The notes below the pieces were generated by a model. It did not search any database. It had not been told where the DNA came from and saw nothing but the letters and a program-made list of their open reading frames with translations. Positions 16,612 to 25,049 of a stretch of DNA of 64,000 nt are shown here, one piece after another; positions within the stretch are counted from its first letter, which is position 1, and every line of letters begins with the position of its first letter. The DNA lies in assembly GCA_910577335.1 (NCBI GenBank), contig CAJTMJ010000010.1, positions 1 through 64,000 of the forward strand, given 5' to 3'. The stretch is from an uncultured Duncaniella sp. GTDB lineage: Bacteria; Bacteroidota; Bacteroidia; Bacteroidales; Muribaculaceae. The position numbers were made by a program, and so were the translations under genes.

Positions 16612-18006
16612 TTATATACCTTCTCCCCTTACGAGGGTGCGGAACGTGTAAAATATTATTTTAAAGTCCAGCGAAGGTGTTAAGTTCTGAATATATAAAA
16701 TATCATACCGAAGCCGTTCGATCATTTCATCGACGGAAGACGCATATCCATATTTCACCATCCCCCATGACGTGAGTCCCGGTCGGACCTGATGAAGGAG
16801 CGAATAATAAGGGGCTGACTGTAATATGCGATCTATAAAATATTTTCTTTCGGGTCGAGGTCCGACTATCGACATGTCACCACAAAGCACATTCCAGAGA
16901 TTCGGCAACTCGTCAAGGCGATATTTCCTCATAAATTTTCCTATAGGAGTAACACGAGAATCGTCCTTGCCGGAAAGAAGCGGGCTGTCAGCTTCCGCTC
17001 CGTCATACATGGAACGCAGCTTATATATATTGAAAGGGCGCTTATGATAGCCTATCCTTTCCTGCGAATATATCACAGGTCCGGGAGATTGCATTTTTAC
17101 AGCAACTCCGAGGGCAAAAATAACAGGAGTGAGAACCGCAAGCCCTATAAAAGAGACCAAAATGTCCGAAAAACGTTTCATGGCAAGCACGTGGTCAGGA
17201 AAATCGGAACGGGAAATATCTATCAAAGGCTCGGAAAGCACATTGTCGTATCTCACCTTCGACATCACAAGCTCATAGTCATAGGGAGTAATGTATATCG
17301 GTAATTCATACGGAAATAGAATATCCAAAATCCGAAAGCACATATAACGTTCATCAGCAGGGATATTCAATAGGAATCCATCAACTTTCATGGAATCCAT
17401 CAACTTTCGTAACTCATTTTCGGAATTAATATCCTGAGATTTCGAAATATTTACCCACGCGACGGGTCGCATTCCCTCACCCTCAAGCAATGAATCGAGA
17501 GCTTTACTTTCATGACACTTTTCGTCGGCACTTATCACGACAATTTTCCTGATACCCGCCTCAGTGCGAAGCAAACGCTTACTTATGGTAGTGACCGAAA
17601 CACGTGCTCCATATATGAACACGAACATCACAACAGCCAACACAAGTATCAACTCGTAATTGTAAAGACGCTCAGGAAACGCATCGTTTATTAGCACTAT
17701 CATAAAGAATGACACAGCACCTATCAATACACAGACAGCAGTGTCGATAAATTCTTTCATTCTTGATTTATCTATCACACTTATGTAATATCCTGACAAG
17801 CAATATAATGCTAACATGAACAGCGGGAAGAATACCATAGTCAGGATGACACCTTCCGACTTATAAAAAGCAGAGATTGACTCGTAGGTATGCGCCAACT
17901 CTCCCACCAAATGAAAGCGGAAAGCCGTGAAAACCAATACTGCCGCAAGCGTGGACAGATAATCGGTTACTACATACAAAATTCTCTGCTTAGTAATGCT
18001 CATCAA
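16612..18006 (-). CDS. Undecaprenyl-phosphate sugar phosphotransferase (WcaJ/exopolysaccharide type)
   Basis: This 464-residue protein has four or five membrane helices in the first 140 residues, a central CoA-binding-like cytoplasmic domain (about 150-250) and a C-terminal bacterial sugar transferase domain. The catalytic segment is clear: KLRSMYDGAE, then YRLDELPNLWNVLCGDMSIV followed by GPRPE. The enzyme moves a sugar-1-phosphate from a UDP-sugar to undecaprenyl phosphate, the first step of exopolysaccharide or capsule repeat-unit assembly. The sugar (glucose, galactose or another) cannot be decided. Its start overlaps the stop of the upstream YrdC-like gene by four bases, an arrangement that implies translational coupling. 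Confidence 0.92.
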   Translation of the reverse strand: MMSITKQRILYVVTDYLSTLAAVLVFTAFRFHLVGELAHTYESISAFYKSEGVILTMVFFPLFMLALYCLSGYYISVIDKSRMKEFIDTAVCVLIGAVSFFMIVLINDAFPERLYNYELILVLAVVMFVFIYGARVSVTTISKRLLRTEAGIRKIVVISADEKCHESKALDSLLEGEGMRPVAWVNISKSQDINSENELRKLMDSMKVDGFLLNIPADERYMCFRILDILFPYELPIYITPYDYELVMSKVRYDNVLSEPLIDISRSDFPDHVLAMKRFSDILVSFIGLAVLTPVIFALGVAVKMQSPGPVIYSQERIGYHKRPFNIYKLRSMYDGAEADSPLLSGKDDSRVTPIGKFMRKYRLDELPNLWNVLCGDMSIVGPRPERKYFIDRILQSAPYYSLLHQVRPGLTSWGMVKYGYASSVDEMIERLRYDILYIQNLTPSLDFKIIFYTFRTLVRGEGI

Positions 18007-18587
18007 GGACGCAAAATGATAAAAGAACCGTCTGAATTAAGTTTCACAACACGTGATGGGGCTGAAACTGTGGAATCATCCCTGCGGAAGTCTGCCACAT
18101 AATCAACTGCTGAAATAATCTCCTCAGATATTTCGCTAAATAATGCCGGTGCCGGTTCGCCACTTATGTTTGCAGATGTTGAAACCACAGGCACACCTAA
18201 TTCTTGGCACAGACCACGGGAATAGATTTCAGATGTGACACGTATTCCGGCACTGCCGTCGTCAGCCAACAGTTCAGGAGCAAGCAAACGGCACGACGGG
18301 TACACCACAGTGGTGGGTCGGTCAGACTTTTTCAAGAAATCAGCAACCGATGAGGGTATATTGCCGACAAACCTTTCCAGCATATCAATATCACTGACAA
18401 GCGAGATCAAGGCTTTGGAATCTGACCGCCGTTTAATCTCATAAACTCTACGAACGGCATCAGAAGATGTGGCATCACAACCTATACCCCACACCGTGTC
18501 AGTGGGATAGAGAATCACCCCACCCCTCTTCATGACTGAAACAGCCTTAAAAATATCATTTTGAAGAGTCATATTAATTGTGCCCAT
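18003..18587 (-). CDS. L-threonylcarbamoyladenylate synthase (Sua5/YciO/YrdC)
   Basis: This 194-residue protein has the family hallmark KRGGVILYPTDTVWGIGCDA at residues 20-39. It also has KRRSDSKALISLV and the late STSANISGEPAP. The enzyme makes threonylcarbamoyl-AMP from threonine, bicarbonate and ATP for the t6A37 modification of tRNAs. Length fits the short YrdC/YciO form without a Sua5 C-terminal domain. YciO paralogues of less certain activity look similar. The start may be the ATG at 18587 or one five codons in. It is the first gene of the unit with the sugar transferase and ClC gene. Confidence 0.88.
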   Translation of the reverse strand: MGTINMTLQNDIFKAVSVMKRGGVILYPTDTVWGIGCDATSSDAVRRVYEIKRRSDSKALISLVSDIDMLERFVGNIPSSVADFLKKSDRPTTVVYPSCRLLAPELLADDGSAGIRVTSEIYSRGLCQELGVPVVSTSANISGEPAPALFSEISEEIISAVDYVADFRRDDSTVSAPSRVVKLNSDGSFIILRP

Positions 18588-18939
18588 GGATTAATCAAAT
18601 GCAAATTTAAGCTATTTCTTTGTATTTATACCTACGAACTGATTTAAACTTTTTATAAAATGTTAAACTCAGGCTGAAAATTATCCTGTTTTCAATCTTT
18701 GAAACTCTTTTCGGCTGAATTATCAGCATCTCTTCGGTCACTTAGCTCGCTAAGCTCTCTCATCAAGCTAATAATTCATCTCGAAAATAGCTTCAAAGAT
18801 TAAAAAATAAAAAGTTTAAATCAGTTCTATAATAATAAAAATATTTGACGGAGACACGAGAAATAGCACGGGTTGTAAATGTTAAATTTTATAATTAATT
18901 TTGCAGCTTAGTAACAAAACGACGATACACGGGATTACT
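18588..18939. other. Intergenic gap dominated by an inverted-repeat element
   Basis: This 352-base gap between the divergent sua5 and NlpC/P60 genes carries no gene. Most of it is the hairpin-forming repeat at 18636-18827, described separately. The remainder is AT-rich and must contain both divergent promoters. Confidence 0.6.
18636..18827. repeat. Long inverted-repeat intergenic element (MITE/REP-like)
   Basis: The ends are a perfect 21-bp inverted repeat (18636-18656 and 18807-18827, core GATTTAAACTTTTTAT). Further in, AATCTTTGAA (18694-18703) pairs with 18792-18801, and GAATTAT pairs across the centre. A small stem CTTAGC/GCTAAG sits at the apex near 18750. The whole 192-nt unit can fold as one imperfect hairpin. 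It looks like a non-autonomous mobile or REP-type repeat, or a structured regulatory RNA. No coding capacity is seen. Confidence 0.7.
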
Positions 18940-19509
18940 ATGACACTTATAAATAAAACCATCTCATCACTTATCGTATCCATTCTGATACCTATCGGGG
19001 TTAATTCCACCGAGCCGGAGCAGAATGATGTTCTGGCATTGACTCCTTGGGAATTGCTCGGAGAAGATGACGGTCTTGGCGACATGTTTAGCTCAGTAAG
19101 CTCATTCCAGTCTGACCTTGTTGATTTTGCCAAACTTCATCTTGGCAGAAGATACCGTCGTGGCGGGAAAGGTCCTCATGCGTTTGACTGTTCAGGTTTC
19201 ACAAGTTATGTTTTCCGAAATTTCAACATATCGCTCAGCCCGGCATCCCGTCTGCAAGGCAACGAAGGGAAAAGAGTCGGGATTGAAGAGTTGACGGTTG
19301 GTGACCTGATGTTTTTTAGCGGACGTCGTGGAGGGAATACTGTAGGGCATGTGGGAATGGTGATAGAGGTTGACAATGAAACAGGTACCGTGAAGTTCAT
19401 TCATGCGTCCTCGACACAGGGTGTGGTGATACAAACTTTCCCCGATGGCGGTTACTACTCAAAGCATTACCTCCATTCCACCCGTGTGATTGACGAATCA
19501 AAATTATAG
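18940..19509 (+). CDS. NlpC/P60 family cell-wall peptidase
   Basis: I start this gene at ATG 18940 instead of the upstream in-frame TTG, because MTLINKTISSLIVSILIPIG then forms the N-terminal hydrophobic signal. The 189-residue product has an acidic linker (residues 25-50) and then a C-terminal NlpC/P60 domain. The catalytic cysteine is in FDCSGFTSYVF, the histidine in GHVGMVI and the third polar residue in KFIHASS. Such enzymes cleave D-glutamyl-meso-diaminopimelate bonds in peptidoglycan stem peptides in the periplasm. It is a single small domain without SH3 or LysM partners. A separate promoter serves the next gene, asnA, so this one is probably monocistronic. Confidence 0.88.
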   Translation: MTLINKTISSLIVSILIPIGVNSTEPEQNDVLALTPWELLGEDDGLGDMFSSVSSFQSDLVDFAKLHLGRRYRRGGKGPHAFDCSGFTSYVFRNFNISLSPASRLQGNEGKRVGIEELTVGDLMFFSGRRGGNTVGHVGMVIEVDNETGTVKFIHASSTQGVVIQTFPDGGYYSKHYLHSTRVIDESKL

Positions 19510-19602
19510 CCAAAAGAAAGCGCATACGAAATTTTAATAACAAAATGACAGTAAAATCGAAAATTTTCTATCATTTTGCTTGCATATATAAAACTTTAGC
19601 CA

Positions 19603-19610
19603 TACCTTTG
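19603..19610 (+). promoter_or_regulatory. asnA promoter
   Basis: TACCTTTG (19603-19610) with a TTG at 19580-19582, 20 bases upstream, is a good Bacteroidota promoter. The start codon follows 38 bases later. Confidence 0.7.
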
Positions 19611-19648
19611 TCAGCAAATAAGTACAATTTCTAAAAAAGCATTACATC

Positions 19649-20683
19649 ATGCCCCTAATCATCCCTACAAAGTATCGTCAGAAACTTCTTCCGGAAACCA
19701 CGGAAGTGGCGATCAAAATGGTTAAAGACGCATTTCAAACCACACTTGCACGAGAACTAAAACTGCGTCGTGTCACAGCACCTTTATTTTTGCTCACAGG
19801 AACCGGTCTTAATGACGATCTTAACGGAGTGGAACATGCCGTCTCATTCTCAATCGATGCGATGGACGGAAGAAAAGCTGAGGTAGTACATTCGTTGGCA
19901 AAATGGAAACGCTATAAACTGGGTGCCTACGACATAGCACCGGGTTATGGACTATACACCGACATGAATGCTATCCGCACATTCGAAGATCTCGACAATC
20001 TACATTCGCTCTATGTGGACCAGTGGGACTGGGAAAAAACCATCAATGAGAGCGACCGTAACCTCACTTATCTTAAAGATACAGTCAAGACCATTTACCG
20101 CACCCTTAGAGAGGTAGAACAGATGGTCTATGAAAAATTTCCGCACATAACCCCTGTGCTCCCGGAAGAGATAACATTTATACATGCTGAGGAACTTGTC
20201 CGCAAATATCCCGGACTCACACCTAAGGAACGCGAGGCTCAAGCAGCGAAGGAACATGGGGCAATATTTATAATAGGTATAGGTGACAAATTGTCAGATG
20301 GGGAACCTCACGACGGACGTGCGCCTGACTATGACGATTGGATATCACCAAATGAAGAAGGTTATAAAGGATTGAACGGCGATTTGATTCTTTGGAATCC
20401 GGTATTGGAAATACCATTTGAAATTTCCTCAATGGGAATACGTGTAAGTCCCGAATCACTCAGCAAGCAGTTAGAGGAAAGAGGTTGTCCCGAAAAAGCC
20501 GGATTGAACTTCCATAAGATGCTTCTAAATGGCGAACTGCCCTACTCCATCGGAGGTGGTATCGGACAGAGCCGTTTATGTATGTTCCTTCTAAGAAAAG
20601 CCCATATCGGGGAGGTTCAGGCGTCAATATGGCCCGAAGAACAGATTAAGCAATGTGCAGAAGCAGGCATAAACCTCTTATAA
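19649..20683 (+). CDS. asnA: Aspartate--ammonia ligase
   Basis: This 344-residue enzyme makes asparagine from aspartate, ammonia and ATP in the cytoplasm. AsnA has a class II aminoacyl-tRNA synthetase-like fold. The family start MPLIIPTKYRQKL, the GTGLNDDLNGVE segment and the ATP-site region GGGIGQSRLCMFLLRKAHIG near residue 305 are all present. Length is typical (330-345). It has its own promoter at 19580-19610 and a strong terminator at 20729-20768, so it stands as a single-gene unit. Confidence 0.95.
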   Translation: MPLIIPTKYRQKLLPETTEVAIKMVKDAFQTTLARELKLRRVTAPLFLLTGTGLNDDLNGVEHAVSFSIDAMDGRKAEVVHSLAKWKRYKLGAYDIAPGYGLYTDMNAIRTFEDLDNLHSLYVDQWDWEKTINESDRNLTYLKDTVKTIYRTLREVEQMVYEKFPHITPVLPEEITFIHAEELVRKYPGLTPKEREAQAAKEHGAIFIIGIGDKLSDGEPHDGRAPDYDDWISPNEEGYKGLNGDLILWNPVLEIPFEISSMGIRVSPESLSKQLEERGCPEKAGLNFHKMLLNGELPYSIGGGIGQSRLCMFLLRKAHIGEVQASIWPEEQIKQCAEAGINLL

Positions 20684-20728
20684 CATTTCGACTAAAACAT
20701 TTTCCATAGAGATATATTTATGATTTCG

Positions 20729-20768
20729 AGTCAGGGAGCAGATGTCATTTGCTCCCTGATTCTTTATA
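20729..20768 (+). terminator. asnA terminator
   Basis: TCAGGGAGCA (20731-20740) pairs perfectly with TGCTCCCTGA (20750-20759) around a 9-base loop, followed by TTCTTTATATT. The remaining gap to dnaK (about 250 bases) holds the dnaK leader and no gene. I see no CIRCE-type inverted repeat. Confidence 0.85.
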
Positions 20769-21023
20769 TTACGTCATGAAATGCCTAAAAATTAATTAAA
20801 ATTATGCAAATTCTGTCAGTCATGTCAGCCATTATGTCATTTATCATGATATTTTAAACAATTAGCCATTAACTATTTAGATTTTTCGCAACATTTTTGG
20901 CATAAAATTTGTTTCATTAATGACTGCAATAAGTTCGTAAAGCACAGAGCCGGAACGGCAATCGACCTTACAACTTGCATAACTTTAAATTAATTCAGAA
21001 ACAACATAAAAAACAATTAAATT

Positions 21024-22928
21024 ATGGGAAAAATTATCGGTATTGACCTTGGAACTACTAATTCCTGCGTCTCTGTACTCGAGGGAAATGACCCCGTTGT
21101 AATTCCTAACAGCGAAGGTCGTAATACAACACCATCTATCGTAGCATTCGTTGATGGTGGAGAGCGTAAAGTCGGTGATCCCGCAAAACGTCAGGCAATC
21201 ACTAACCCTAAACGTACTATAAACTCTATCAAACGTTTCATGGGTGAGACATACGATCAAGTTGAAAAAGAAATTGAGCGTGTACCTTATAAAGTCGTAA
21301 GAAGCGACAATAACACTCCCCGTGTTGACATTGATGGTCGTGAATATACTCCTCAGGAAATTTCTGCAATGATTCTTCAGAAGATGAAGAAAACCGCAGA
21401 GGATTATCTCGGACAATCTGTAACAGAAGCAGTCATCACTGTTCCTGCATACTTTAACGACTCACAGCGTCAGGCAACAAAAGAAGCCGGCGAAATTGCA
21501 GGTCTTACTGTAAAGCGTATCGTAAACGAACCTACCGCAGCAGCGCTTGCATACGGTCTTGACAAATCTAACAAGGATCAGAAGATCGCTGTATTCGACC
21601 TCGGTGGTGGTACATTCGATATCTCTATCCTTGAACTCGGTGATGGCGTATTTGAAGTTAAGTCAACCAACGGTGATACTCACCTTGGCGGTGATGACTT
21701 CGATCATGTTATCATTGACTGGCTTGCTGAAGAATTTAAGAAAGAAGAAGGCATTGACCTCCGTCAGGACGCAATGGCACTTCAGCGTCTTAAAGAAGCA
21801 GCTGAAAAGGCTAAGATTGAACTTTCATCCACTACCTCTACTGAAATCAACCTCCCCTACATCACTGCAACCGCTACCGGTCCTAAGCACTTGGTTAAAA
21901 CTTTGACCCGTGCTCAGTTCGAGCAGCTTGCCGACAAGCTTATTCAGGCTACCATCAAGCCTTGCGAACAGGCATTGAAGGATGCAGGCATGACACCTAA
22001 GGATATTGATGAAGTAATCCTCGTCGGTGGTTCAACCCGTATACCGGCCATCCAGCAGGTAGTTGAGAAATTCTTTGGCAAGGCTCCTTCTAAGGGTGTT
22101 AACCCTGATGAAGTTGTGGCTGTAGGTGCTGCAATTCAGGGTGGTGTGCTTTCAGGCGATGTTAAGGATGTGCTTCTTCTTGATGTTGTGCCTCTGTCAA
22201 TCGGTATCGAAACCCTTGGCGGTGTGATGACCAAGATGATTGAAGCCAACACTACCATACCTACCCGTAAGAGCGAGACATTCTCTACCGCTGCCGACAA
22301 TCAGCCTTCAGTTGAAATCCATGTGCTTCAGGGCGAACGTCCTATGGCTAAGGATGACAAGACTCTTGGTAAATTCCACCTCGACGGTATCGCACCCGCT
22401 CCGCGTGGCATACCTCAGATTGAAGTTACTTTTGAAGTTGACGCCAACGGTATCCTTAATGTATCTGCAAAGGATAAAGCTACCGGTAAGGAACAGAGCA
22501 TCCGTATTGAAGCATCAAGCGGTTTGACTGACGCTGAAATCGAACGTATGAAGAAAGAAGCTGAAGCCAACGCAGCAGCAGATGCTAAGGAAAAGGAGAA
22601 GATTGACAAGCTTAACCACGCTGACACTGTAATCTTCCAGACCGAAAAACAGATTCAGGAACTTGGCGACAAGATTCCCGCTGACAAGAAGGCTGCTATT
22701 GAGAATTCACTCAACAAGCTTAAAGAAGCCCACAAGGCACAGGACCTCGCAGGTATCGATGCTGCTATCAATGAAATCCAGCAGACATTCGGTGCTATCC
22801 AGCAGGAAATCCTCAATGCCCAGCAGGCAGCAGGAGCTAACCCGGGCGCACAAGCCGGTCCTCAGGCAGGTCCATCTAACCCCGGAGAAGGCCACGTCGA
22901 TGACGTAGAATTTGAGGACGTGAAATAA
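21024..22928 (+). CDS. dnaK: Hsp70 chaperone DnaK
   Basis: This 634-residue chaperone has the ATPase-domain signatures IGIDLGTTNSCVSV (near residue 4), AVFDLGGGTFDISIL (about 190) and VILVGGSTRIPAIQ (about 332). The substrate-binding domain begins after the DVVPLSIGIETLGG linker region. The C-terminal lid is Ala/Gln-rich and closes with VDDVEFEDVK, a normal acidic tail. With DnaJ and GrpE (not in the window) it folds cytosolic proteins. The long AT-rich leader (about 110 bases before the ATG) and strong terminator suggest monocistronic, stress-responsive expression. The mobile island begins just after its terminator. Confidence 0.98.
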   Translation: MGKIIGIDLGTTNSCVSVLEGNDPVVIPNSEGRNTTPSIVAFVDGGERKVGDPAKRQAITNPKRTINSIKRFMGETYDQVEKEIERVPYKVVRSDNNTPRVDIDGREYTPQEISAMILQKMKKTAEDYLGQSVTEAVITVPAYFNDSQRQATKEAGEIAGLTVKRIVNEPTAAALAYGLDKSNKDQKIAVFDLGGGTFDISILELGDGVFEVKSTNGDTHLGGDDFDHVIIDWLAEEFKKEEGIDLRQDAMALQRLKEAAEKAKIELSSTTSTEINLPYITATATGPKHLVKTLTRAQFEQLADKLIQATIKPCEQALKDAGMTPKDIDEVILVGGSTRIPAIQQVVEKFFGKAPSKGVNPDEVVAVGAAIQGGVLSGDVKDVLLLDVVPLSIGIETLGGVMTKMIEANTTIPTRKSETFSTAADNQPSVEIHVLQGERPMAKDDKTLGKFHLDGIAPAPRGIPQIEVTFEVDANGILNVSAKDKATGKEQSIRIEASSGLTDAEIERMKKEAEANAAADAKEKEKIDKLNHADTVIFQTEKQIQELGDKIPADKKAAIENSLNKLKEAHKAQDLAGIDAAINEIQQTFGAIQQEILNAQQAAGANPGAQAGPQAGPSNPGEGHVDDVEFEDVK

Positions 22929-22950
22929 GTCCACAAATCAACGATAACAA

Positions 22951-22989
22951 AATAGAGTGTATCTCAACGAGTTACACTCTATTTTTATT
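22951..22989 (+). terminator. dnaK terminator
   Basis: AATAGAGTGTA (22951-22961) pairs with TACACTCTATT (22973-22983) and is followed by a T-rich tail. The putative mobile element starts within the next 100 bases. Confidence 0.88.
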
Positions 22990-23033
22990 TGCACTTTTCT
23001 CTATGAATACTTGTTTTCTATGGATTTTTAGCT

Positions 23034-23041
23034 TATATTTG
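23034..23041 (+). promoter_or_regulatory. Promoter of the integrase operon
   Basis: TATATTTG (23034-23041) with TTG at 23011-23013, 20 bases upstream, is a very good Bacteroidota promoter. It reads into the HTH-integrase gene pair. Confidence 0.7.
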
Positions 23042-23132
23042 CATCAAATTTGTACCATTACAGAAATGTGAAGACGAAGTATACTTACTTTACAAATTTG
23101 AAGGTTAAGTGATACAATAACAACTATACCCT

Positions 23133-23684
23133 ATGCCTGAAAGTAAAGCTAAAATAATGAGACACTGCATTGTATGCGGAAAACCATTCCTCGCTAAGAA
23201 TGTTGATTCGGTTCACTGCTCAAAGAAGTGTTCCAATGAGACATATCGTAACAAAAAGCGAGCTGAGAAAAGAGAAAAGGAACGGCAGGCTCTCTTAGCT
23301 GAATCAGAGGGTAATGCCTTGCTCACAGTCCTACAGGTTTGCAACCGCTATCAAATTTCTCGTCCAACTCTTTATAGGTGGATTCGTCAAGGGAAAATAA
23401 AAGATCACAATCCAGGGGACAGAATGACTCTCATTGATATCTCAGACATCGAAGGCATATTGGAGATAAGAAAGAATCCTTTGGAGGAGACCCCAAAGAA
23501 ACGACTATACTCATTAGAACCGGAAGATTGTTATACGATTGGTGAAGTTTCAAAGAAATACAGAGTAAGCGAGTCGACAGTATACAGCAATCTGCGAAGG
23601 CATAGCATTCCTATGCGTCAGATCGGTCGTTTTGTATATGTACCGAAGTTTGACATTGACAAAATCTTCAAGTCCGAGAAATGA
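23133..23684 (+). CDS. Zinc-finger and double-HTH excisionase-like regulator
   Basis: This 183-residue protein has three parts. First is a four-cysteine zinc finger (CIVCGKPF, then CSKKC, residues 12-33) followed by a basic Lys/Arg/Glu helix. Two MerR/excisionase-type helix-turn-helix domains come next (LLTVLQVCNRYQISRPTLYR near 64-83, and CYTIGEVSKKYRVSESTVY near 137-155). Each HTH is followed by a short wing. Such proteins bind repeated DNA sites near att and control integration or excision. The gene ends four bases inside the integrase start (ATGA overlap), so the two are translationally coupled. A start eight codons downstream (ATG 23157) is also possible. Confidence 0.8.
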   Translation: MPESKAKIMRHCIVCGKPFLAKNVDSVHCSKKCSNETYRNKKRAEKREKERQALLAESEGNALLTVLQVCNRYQISRPTLYRWIRQGKIKDHNPGDRMTLIDISDIEGILEIRKNPLEETPKKRLYSLEPEDCYTIGEVSKKYRVSESTVYSNLRRHSIPMRQIGRFVYVPKFDIDKIFKSEK

Positions 23685-24928
23685 AAAAGAAACTCCAACA
23701 TACAACAGTATTCGTAAAACTGCGAAAGAGTGAAATTCGCAATGAATGGTATCTCTATGTCGAGGCATACCCTGTCTATGAGAAAGAAATTGAAACGCCT
23801 AAACGTGTGCGTGAATATGTCAAACGTATCATAACGACACCGATATGGGATAAGAAAAGGCCTACTCGCGGAGGCTTCCAACCGAAACGGGATATCAATG
23901 GCGTAATCATGTGCAAATCCCAGATAGATCAGGAGTCGTGCATCTATGCCGATAAAGTACGACAAATCCGTCAGAAGGAATATGACACGGCTGCACTATA
24001 TTCCGACCAGGATGCGGCTCAGGCTGAATTACAAGAAAAAGCCAATGCCAATTTCATTGACTATGTGAAGAAGATTACTATCGAGCGGCATAAAAATAGC
24101 TCAGCATCAATTCTCATAAACTGGAAACGAATGGGCGAATTGTTGAAAATCTTTTCTAAAGACGGGATAATACCATTCGGAAGAATTGACACTAAGCTGA
24201 TAAACGATTTCAAGAACTTTCTTCTGACGGCTCCACAAGGAGGTGGAAAGAAAGGAACTTTGTCACAAAACTCGGCTGCGACATATTTCTCAATCTTTAA
24301 GGCGGCGTTGAAGCAGGCATTTATTGATGGTTATATCTCTGTCGACCTCTCGGCTAAGGCAAAAGGAATCGCAGAGGAAGAAAGCCGTCGTGAGTTCCTG
24401 ACTATCGCCGAACTCAACACATTGGCAAAAACGCCCTGCGATAAGCCAATCATCAAACGTGCGGCATTGTTTGCTGCGTTGACAGGGTTACGCCATTGTG
24501 ATATTCAGAAGCTCCATTGGGGCGATATTCAGAAGGTGGGAGATCAATACCGTCTGAACTTCACTCAACAGAAAACGAAGGGCGTAGAATACCAGCCAAT
24601 TTCCGAACAGGCATATCAATTATGTGGTACACCGGGAGATACAGATAGACTCATATTTGAGGATTTGCCTGATCCATCGTGGGTTTCACGCCCGCTGAAA
24701 CGATGGATTGAAGCAGCCGGAATCAAGCGAAGAGTCACCTTCCATTGCTTTCGACATACCTTTGCAACGCTTCAAATTGCCGGTGGAACAGATCTTTACA
24801 CAGTCAGCAAGATGTTAGGTCACACAAATGTCCGTACTACTCAGATATATGCGAAAGTTGTTGATAGACTGAAAGATGAAGCTGCAAACGCTATCAGTCT
24901 TGACTTGAATTTCAATGATATTGAGTAA
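23681..24928 (+). CDS. int: Tyrosine recombinase (integrase) of the mobile element
   Basis: This 415-residue site-specific recombinase catalyses integration and excision of the element. An N-terminal Arm-binding region (about 1-110) and a SAM-like core-binding domain (about 115-220) precede the catalytic domain. The catalytic residues are Arg near 271 (TGLRHCDI), His-x-x-Arg near 355 (HCFRHTFA), His near 379 (LGHTNVR) and the nucleophilic Tyr near 390 (TTQIYAK). Length and motifs match integrases of Bacteroides mobilizable and conjugative elements. It directly follows the HTH regulator. The insertion target is unproven, but the gene sits just downstream of dnaK. Confidence 0.93.
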   Translation: MKKKLQHTTVFVKLRKSEIRNEWYLYVEAYPVYEKEIETPKRVREYVKRIITTPIWDKKRPTRGGFQPKRDINGVIMCKSQIDQESCIYADKVRQIRQKEYDTAALYSDQDAAQAELQEKANANFIDYVKKITIERHKNSSASILINWKRMGELLKIFSKDGIIPFGRIDTKLINDFKNFLLTAPQGGGKKGTLSQNSAATYFSIFKAALKQAFIDGYISVDLSAKAKGIAEEESRREFLTIAELNTLAKTPCDKPIIKRAALFAALTGLRHCDIQKLHWGDIQKVGDQYRLNFTQQKTKGVEYQPISEQAYQLCGTPGDTDRLIFEDLPDPSWVSRPLKRWIEAAGIKRRVTFHCFRHTFATLQIAGGTDLYTVSKMLGHTNVRTTQIYAKVVDRLKDEAANAISLDLNFNDIE

Positions 24929-25025
24929 CAATATTTATAGAAAAGCGACTATATTTATATAGATAAAAAAGCCTAAAAGTGAGGGAATTACGATGCGATT
25001 TCTTTATCGTTTTCTATGAATTTTC

Positions 25026-25033
25026 TAACTTTG
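25026..25033 (+). promoter_or_regulatory. -7 element before the 25050 gene
   Basis: TAACTTTG fits TAnnTTTG, only 16 bases before ATG 25050, so the leader would be very short. A clear -33 element is missing. Confidence 0.4.
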
Positions 25034-25049
25034 TGGAAAATTGAAGAAA

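Noticed and set aside
18960..19509. Toxin or restriction role for the NlpC/P60 protein
   Set aside because: The signal peptide and a plain peptidase domain fit cell-wall remodelling, and its neighbours are housekeeping genes.
20684..21023. CIRCE-type heat-shock operator before dnaK
   Set aside because: I looked for TTAGCACTC-N9-GAGTGCTAA and did not find it. No operator is claimed.
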